Under the pieces are notes generated by a model. That model had not been told where the DNA came from, ran no database searches, and saw only the letters and a program-made list of their open reading frames with translations. A stretch of DNA of 26,918 bases from GCA-2688775 sp964524225 (GTDB taxonomy: Archaea > Nanobdellota > Nanobdellia > Woesearchaeales > GW2011-AR4), in the NCBI GenBank assembly GCA_964524225.1, contig CAZGEW010000009.1, positions 1-26,918 of the forward strand, written 5' to 3'. The translations under genes were made by a program, and so were the position numbers. Shown here one piece after another: positions 23,475 through 26,918 of the stretch. Numbering within the stretch: the stretch's first letter is position 1; every line of letters begins with the position of its first letter.

Positions 23475-23903
23475 ATGATAGTCGGCTTTGGTTTTACAAA
23501 ATTGAGTGCTGAGAAGAATGAAGCAAGTAAAGGAAAGATTGATATAAACAATAATGTAACAATCAAGGATGTGCAAGAGGCTGATTTTTCATTTGGAAAA
23601 AACAAGCAGAATATCTTAAAGTTCTTATTTCAGTTCATATCGAAATATGAACCTTCTATAGGCAATATGCTTCTTGAAGGTGAACTTTTATATTTGGAAG
23701 ATCCAAAAAAAATAAAGGAAATATCGAGTTCTTGGAAAAAAGACAAGAAATTACCAAAAGAATTAATGCCAACTTTGCTAAATGCAATACTGACAAAGTG
23801 TAATGTACAGGCATTGATATTAAGCCAAGAAATAAATTTACCTCCTCCGATACCATTACCAAAAGTTGAGATTGCGGCTCAAGAGAAGGGTTATATTGGA
23901 TAA
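23475..23903 (+). CDS. Uncharacterised soluble protein
   Basis: A 142-residue protein without a signal peptide or membrane segment. The N-terminus (MIVGFGFTKLSAEKN) and NNVTIKDVQEADF suggest beta strands. PKELMPTLLNAILTKCNVQALILSQEINLPPPIPLPKV combines a helix with a proline-rich end. I do not know a function. The layout looks like a genuine conserved small archaeal protein rather than a chance frame: normal composition, its own promoter, and about 70 bases to the next gene. Confidence 0.6.
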   Translation: MIVGFGFTKLSAEKNEASKGKIDINNNVTIKDVQEADFSFGKNKQNILKFLFQFISKYEPSIGNMLLEGELLYLEDPKKIKEISSSWKKDKKLPKELMPTLLNAILTKCNVQALILSQEINLPPPIPLPKVEIAAQEKGYIG

Positions 23904-23973
23904 AAATTTCAACAAGAAATTTAAATAGTGTATCCAAAATTGTTATAGTTGAAATTAAAAAGAGGCTAGAAAT

Positions 23974-24237
23974 ATGCTGAATAGTAAGATAGACACATTC
24001 GAACTTGTAATATTACTTATAGGTTTAGCTGCTGCTATATTAGGCTTCCAGCTTATCAACTCCGTTTATAAAGTTGAAAATCAAATAAGTTGGTTAATGG
24101 TGATAGCAATATTCAATTGGCTTACATTGCTTGTCCTTTTCATTCTGTTAAGCTCTATGGTTTATGTGGCAAAAAGGGAGCTGCACGAGATTAGGACTAT
24201 GATTTATTTGCTTTCAGAAGAGAAGAAGAGAAGATAA
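23974..24237 (+). CDS. Small membrane protein with two helices
   Basis: An 87-residue protein with membrane segments at about residues 9-31 and 40-66, followed by a charged helical tail (KRELHEIRTMIYLLSEEKKRR). Its function is unknown. GAGG at 23962-23965, 8 bases before the ATG, and a TATA-like AATTTAAATAG near 23917-23927 suggest a short leader. It is convergent with the Dph2-like gene, with no gap between their stops. Confidence 0.55.
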   Translation: MLNSKIDTFELVILLIGLAAAILGFQLINSVYKVENQISWLMVIAIFNWLTLLVLFILLSSMVYVAKRELHEIRTMIYLLSEEKKRR

Positions 24238-24930
24238 TTATTTAATCGTTATACCCAATAATTGCAATTTCTCTATATCGCTTAAATCTGCTATTGGCTT
24301 TGGAAATTTAGCATAGTCATCTAAAATCCTATTACACGCTGTATTAATCCAGCATTCTATAAATGGGAAATTTTCAACTTGACTAAAATCTAAGGTATCA
24401 AATACAAAAATATAGCAGTTTTTGTCCTTCAGCTTTTTCTTTAATTCAATTGCTTTTTTAAAATTGTTTTGCCCAGGTTTTATCGAAACCAAAATTCCAA
24501 CTTCTGTTGATGCAAAAAATTTTGATATTGCTGCATTTTTTTTCTTCTTATATGCTTCCACTTCTTTTTTGTCTATTTTTGATAATATAGCTGAAATTGG
24601 ATCATAGCAAAAGATGTCTTTGTCTATGCTTAATGTGATTCCAAGAGGATGAAATTTTCCAGTACCAAGATATAAAAAAGCATCTACGTCATCTTTTATT
24701 TTTTCTGCAGCTCCAGCATCACAGCCCAGCAATTGTGCATCATATCTCTGCCTTATTTTATCAACAAATACAATTTTACCGTTGGCTTCGAGGTAGTTAC
24801 TTACCTCATCAACAAAATCAAGAAATTGAATTGTTGTTACTAGCCCAATTTTGTTTGGCAATAAAGCTGTGTTTAAGTTTGATAAATCTATCTTTCCTTT
24901 ATACCTACCCTCAATCATCATTATCTCCAT
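24238..24930 (-). CDS. Dph2-like diphthamide synthesis protein, short form
   Basis: A 230-residue protein matching the second and third domains of archaeal Dph2, the radical-type [4Fe-4S] enzyme that transfers the aminocarboxypropyl group of SAM to a histidine of elongation factor 2. KIGLVTTIQFLDFVDEVSNYL begins the middle domain. LLGCDAGAA carries the second cluster cysteine (C70), FLYLGTGKFHPLGITL is highly typical, and WINTACNRILDD carries the third cysteine (C199). The usual first domain of about 100 residues with the first cysteine is absent. A TATA-like box at 24952-24961 is 27 bases before the ATG, so this short form is what is encoded. The missing part may be elsewhere in the genome. 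Confidence 0.75.
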   Translation of the reverse strand: MEIMMIEGRYKGKIDLSNLNTALLPNKIGLVTTIQFLDFVDEVSNYLEANGKIVFVDKIRQRYDAQLLGCDAGAAEKIKDDVDAFLYLGTGKFHPLGITLSIDKDIFCYDPISAILSKIDKKEVEAYKKKKNAAISKFFASTEVGILVSIKPGQNNFKKAIELKKKLKDKNCYIFVFDTLDFSQVENFPFIECWINTACNRILDDYAKFPKPIADLSDIEKLQLLGITIK

Positions 24931-24951
24931 TTTATGTATAGTTAATTATGC

Positions 24952-24961
24952 TATATTTAAA
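24952..24961 (-). promoter_or_regulatory. TATA-like box before the short Dph2-like gene
   Basis: On the minus strand it reads TTTAAATATA, centred about 27 bases before the ATG at 24930. It supports transcription starting just before this short frame rather than a lost longer 5' end. Confidence 0.45.
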
Positions 24962-24970
24962 TTTATTTTA

Positions 24971-25843
24971 TCAAGAAACATCATTAAACTTTAAAGCAAT
25001 CATATAATAGCAGAGCTGTGCAGCTCCATATTCTGTCAATGAGTTATTAGAAGAAGGCGCTACTTCAACAATGTCAGCGCCAACTATATTCTTTTTTGCA
25101 AAAACTTCTCTTAACAAATCAAATGTGAATTTCCAGCTTAAGCCGCCTTGCGCAGGTGTTCCGGTTGCAGGCATATGTGCAGGATCTATTCCATCAATAT
25201 CAAGGCTTATATACACATTTTTTGTTTTAATAGTGTTGGTGATGTCATTAATTAATTGCTGGTTTTCTTCTCGAGGCCATTCAAAAACTGCAACATTGTT
25301 TTGCAAAGCTGTTTTGAGCTCAAAATCTGCATATGCCCTTGCACCTACTGAAACTAACTTGAGACCCATATCAAGTCCTCTTTTCATCACACACGAATGT
25401 GCAAATTTGCTTGGATTTAAGTTGTAATCAGAGTCATCATCTCTCAAGTCCAGATGTGCATCAATTTGTAGTATTGTGATATCACTTAGTTTTTTAGACA
25501 AAGCATCAAAAATTCCAATTGATATGGAATGTTCTCCACCTAAGGCTATGATAAATTTGTACTTGCCAAAATGCTTTTTGATTTCAGAACTTACTTCTTT
25601 TACCATTGTCTCAGGCTCTTTATCGGTTATATGTGGTAATAGCAAGCTTACTATTTTCAATTTCTTTGCTGGGCTCCATTTGGTAAACCTTTCATAAAGC
25701 TCTATTTGGGTATCAAGGCAATTTAAAATAGCTTCAGGTCCTTTGTCAGCACCTTTGCCAAAAGAAGAGGTCTTATCATAAGGTATGCCCAATAATAATA
25801 CATCTGCATTATCTGTGTACTGAGATAAAATCTTATCACTCAT
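24971..25843 (-). CDS. speB: Agmatinase (ureohydrolase family)
   Basis: A 290-residue ureohydrolase of normal size, which most likely cleaves agmatine to putrescine and urea. The manganese ligands are in place: LGGEHSISIG (H104), ITILQIDAHLDLRDD (D128, H130, D132) and YISLDIDGIDPAHMPATGTPAQGG (Asp pair). GADKGPEAIL near the N-terminus is the typical ureohydrolase entry motif. Archaeal agmatinases act in polyamine synthesis after arginine decarboxylase; no decarboxylase is in the window. Arginase-like activity cannot be ruled out. It lies 40 bases upstream of the Dph2-like gene on the same strand. A TATA-like box (25862-25873) is about 25 bases before the ATG. Confidence 0.85.
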   Translation of the reverse strand: MSDKILSQYTDNADVLLLGIPYDKTSSFGKGADKGPEAILNCLDTQIELYERFTKWSPAKKLKIVSLLLPHITDKEPETMVKEVSSEIKKHFGKYKFIIALGGEHSISIGIFDALSKKLSDITILQIDAHLDLRDDDSDYNLNPSKFAHSCVMKRGLDMGLKLVSVGARAYADFELKTALQNNVAVFEWPREENQQLINDITNTIKTKNVYISLDIDGIDPAHMPATGTPAQGGLSWKFTFDLLREVFAKKNIVGADIVEVAPSSNNSLTEYGAAQLCYYMIALKFNDVS

Positions 25844-25861
25844 AAAACAAGAATTGCTGAT

Positions 25862-25873
25862 AATTTTAAATAT
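25862..25873 (-). promoter_or_regulatory. TATA-like box of the agmatinase gene
   Basis: On the minus strand it reads AATATTTAAAAT, centred about 25 bases before the ATG at 25843, with no ribosome-binding sequence. Confidence 0.4.
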
Positions 25874-25935
25874 TTTGTCAAAATTAATATTATTTTAAAA
25901 ACTTTTTTAATATGGTTAGTATTTATCAAAATTAA

Positions 25936-26918
25936 ATGAAGATTGGCTTAGTAGGGAAACCTAATTGCGGAAAGAGTACATTTTTTAAAGCAAGTACCCT
26001 TGCTGATGTTGCTATTGCTCCATACCCATTTACTACAATTGCTAAAAACGAAGGTGTGGGATTTGTAAGAATTGATTGTATTGATAAAGAGTTCAATGTA
26101 AAGTGCAACCCAAGATTTGGGTATTGCACAAATGGAAAAAGGTTTGTACCAGTTGAATTGCTTGACGTGGCTGGATTAGTTCCAGGAGCCCATGAGGGTA
26201 AAGGTATGGGAAACCAATTTCTTGATGACTTAAACCAAGCCGATATTTTAATACATATTATAGACGTTGCAGGCTCTACAAATGAAAAGGGCGAACCTCT
26301 CCCACCTTTAAGTCATGACCCGGCGGTAGATATAAAATTTTTAGAACATGAGTTAGATATGTGGTATCTAAGATTAATACAAAAAGGGTGGGAGAGGTTT
26401 GCCAGAAGTGTAAACCAAGAAAGACCTGAGCTAAGCAAAGCAGTTGCTAAGCAGTTAAGTGCTTTAAGGGTTACTGAAAAATTAATTGAAGAGATTACTC
26501 AAAAATTAAATTTGGATGCTGATATTATGAAATGGAGTGCTGATATTTTGATAAAAATAGCAACAGAGCTAAGAAAAGCAACAAAGCCAATGGTAATTGC
26601 ATGTAACAAAATAGATATCAAAGGTGCTGCTGAAAATTTTGACCGACTAAGAAATGAGTTTCCAGAGTATTTACTTGTGCCATGTAGTGCAGAAGCTGAT
26701 CTTGCATTGAGAGAAGCTGCAAGACATGGATTTATTAAATATATAGCTGGTGATAACGATTTTAAAGTCATAGACGATACAAAATTGAATGACAAACAAA
26801 AAAATGCACTGAACTTCATAAAAACAGAAGTGCTTGACAAATTTGGTTCGACTGGGGTGCAAAAAGTGCTTGACATTGCTGTTTTTGAATTATTAAAATA
26901 TATTGCAGTTTTTCCTGT
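25936..26918 (+). CDS. YchF/Obg-like GTPase, 3'-truncated by the window end
   Basis: 327 codons are visible and remain open at the window end. MKIGLVGKPNCGKSTFFKAST is the P-loop (GKPNCGKS), YPFTTI is the switch I (G2) segment, LLDVAGLVPGAHEGKGMGNQFL the G3 DxxG motif, and IACNKIDI the G4 NKxD. The DVAGLVxGAHxGxGLGxxFLxD stretch is typical of YchF-type proteins, here with extra sequence between G1 and G3 (CNPRFGYCTNG, two cysteines) as in archaeal members. Such proteins bind ATP or GTP and associate with ribosomes. The last residues (YIAVFPV) are near the start of the C-terminal TGS domain. Start ATG at 25936 follows a TATA-like TTTTAATATG at 25905-25914. Confidence 0.85.
   Translation, partial: MKIGLVGKPNCGKSTFFKASTLADVAIAPYPFTTIAKNEGVGFVRIDCIDKEFNVKCNPRFGYCTNGKRFVPVELLDVAGLVPGAHEGKGMGNQFLDDLNQADILIHIIDVAGSTNEKGEPLPPLSHDPAVDIKFLEHELDMWYLRLIQKGWERFARSVNQERPELSKAVAKQLSALRVTEKLIEEITQKLNLDADIMKWSADILIKIATELRKATKPMVIACNKIDIKGAAENFDRLRNEFPEYLLVPCSAEADLALREAARHGFIKYIAGDNDFKVIDDTKLNDKQKNALNFIKTEVLDKFGSTGVQKVLDIAVFELLKYIAVFP

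Noticed and set aside
25071..25427. Plus-strand 118-codon frame opposite agmatinase
   Set aside because: It is the antisense shadow of conserved ureohydrolase motifs.
1..26918. tRNA genes, rRNA genes or CRISPR arrays
   Set aside because: I saw no cloverleaf with a T-arm consensus, no rRNA-like sequence and no regularly spaced repeats. A dedicated search was not possible.

Overview
The window looks like a piece of a small, AT-rich archaeal genome, most likely a DPANN-type archaeon (Woesearchaeota/Pacearchaeota-like; this lineage guess is inference). Archaeal markers seen are a CTP-dependent riboflavin kinase (RibK), an archaeal-type riboflavin synthase (RibC), NurA, an XPF/Mus81-type nuclease, a single-domain TRAM protein, a Dph2-like diphthamide protein, endonuclease V and a YchF/Obg-type GTPase. 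Many genes have a TATA-like box 25-28 bases before the start codon and no Shine-Dalgarno site, the layout of archaeal leaderless transcripts.

Layout: 1-364 is an insertion-sequence (IS) remnant. 365-7981 is a surface-glycan region: a membrane glycosyltransferase, a methyltransferase, a membrane-anchored polysaccharide-deacetylase-like protein, two sugar-nucleotide epimerases/dehydratases with ATGA overlaps, a family-2 glycosyltransferase on the other strand, and an AglD-like membrane protein. 8153-10915 is a riboflavin/FMN group (ribK, ribC, ribH) interrupted between ribC and ribH by a restriction-modification pair. Its methyltransferase is intact, but its HNH endonuclease is broken by an internal deletion with a frame change. 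10932-11843 holds a LigT/ThpR phosphodiesterase and a TRAM protein. 11971-12596 is a defective IS whose transposase-proximal end repeats, in inverted orientation, the remnant at 74-206.

12625-19143 holds an orphan 108-residue protein, a divergent XPF-type nuclease/NurA pair, a PfkB sugar kinase, a Rieske protein and phosphoenolpyruvate synthase. 19144-19553 has no intact gene, but carries a LAGLIDADG-type homing-endonuclease fragment and a strong bidirectional hairpin. 19554-22413 (minus strand) holds thioredoxin reductase, a small membrane protein and a leucyl-type aminopeptidase. 22414-22710 is non-coding with two hairpins. The rest holds endonuclease V, two uncharacterised small proteins, a short Dph2-like protein, agmatinase and the 5' part of a YchF-like GTPase that runs off the end.

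The most notable observations are: the broken endonuclease beside an intact methylase inside the riboflavin genes; the paired IS ends; several structured intergenic elements that could be small RNAs or regulatory sites (6931-6970, 14817-15016, 16100-16248, 22601-22657); a Dph2-like protein lacking the domain that carries the first cluster cysteine; and the composite deacetylase-like membrane protein. I found no tRNA, rRNA or CRISPR array. No database search was possible, so family assignments rest on motif recognition.
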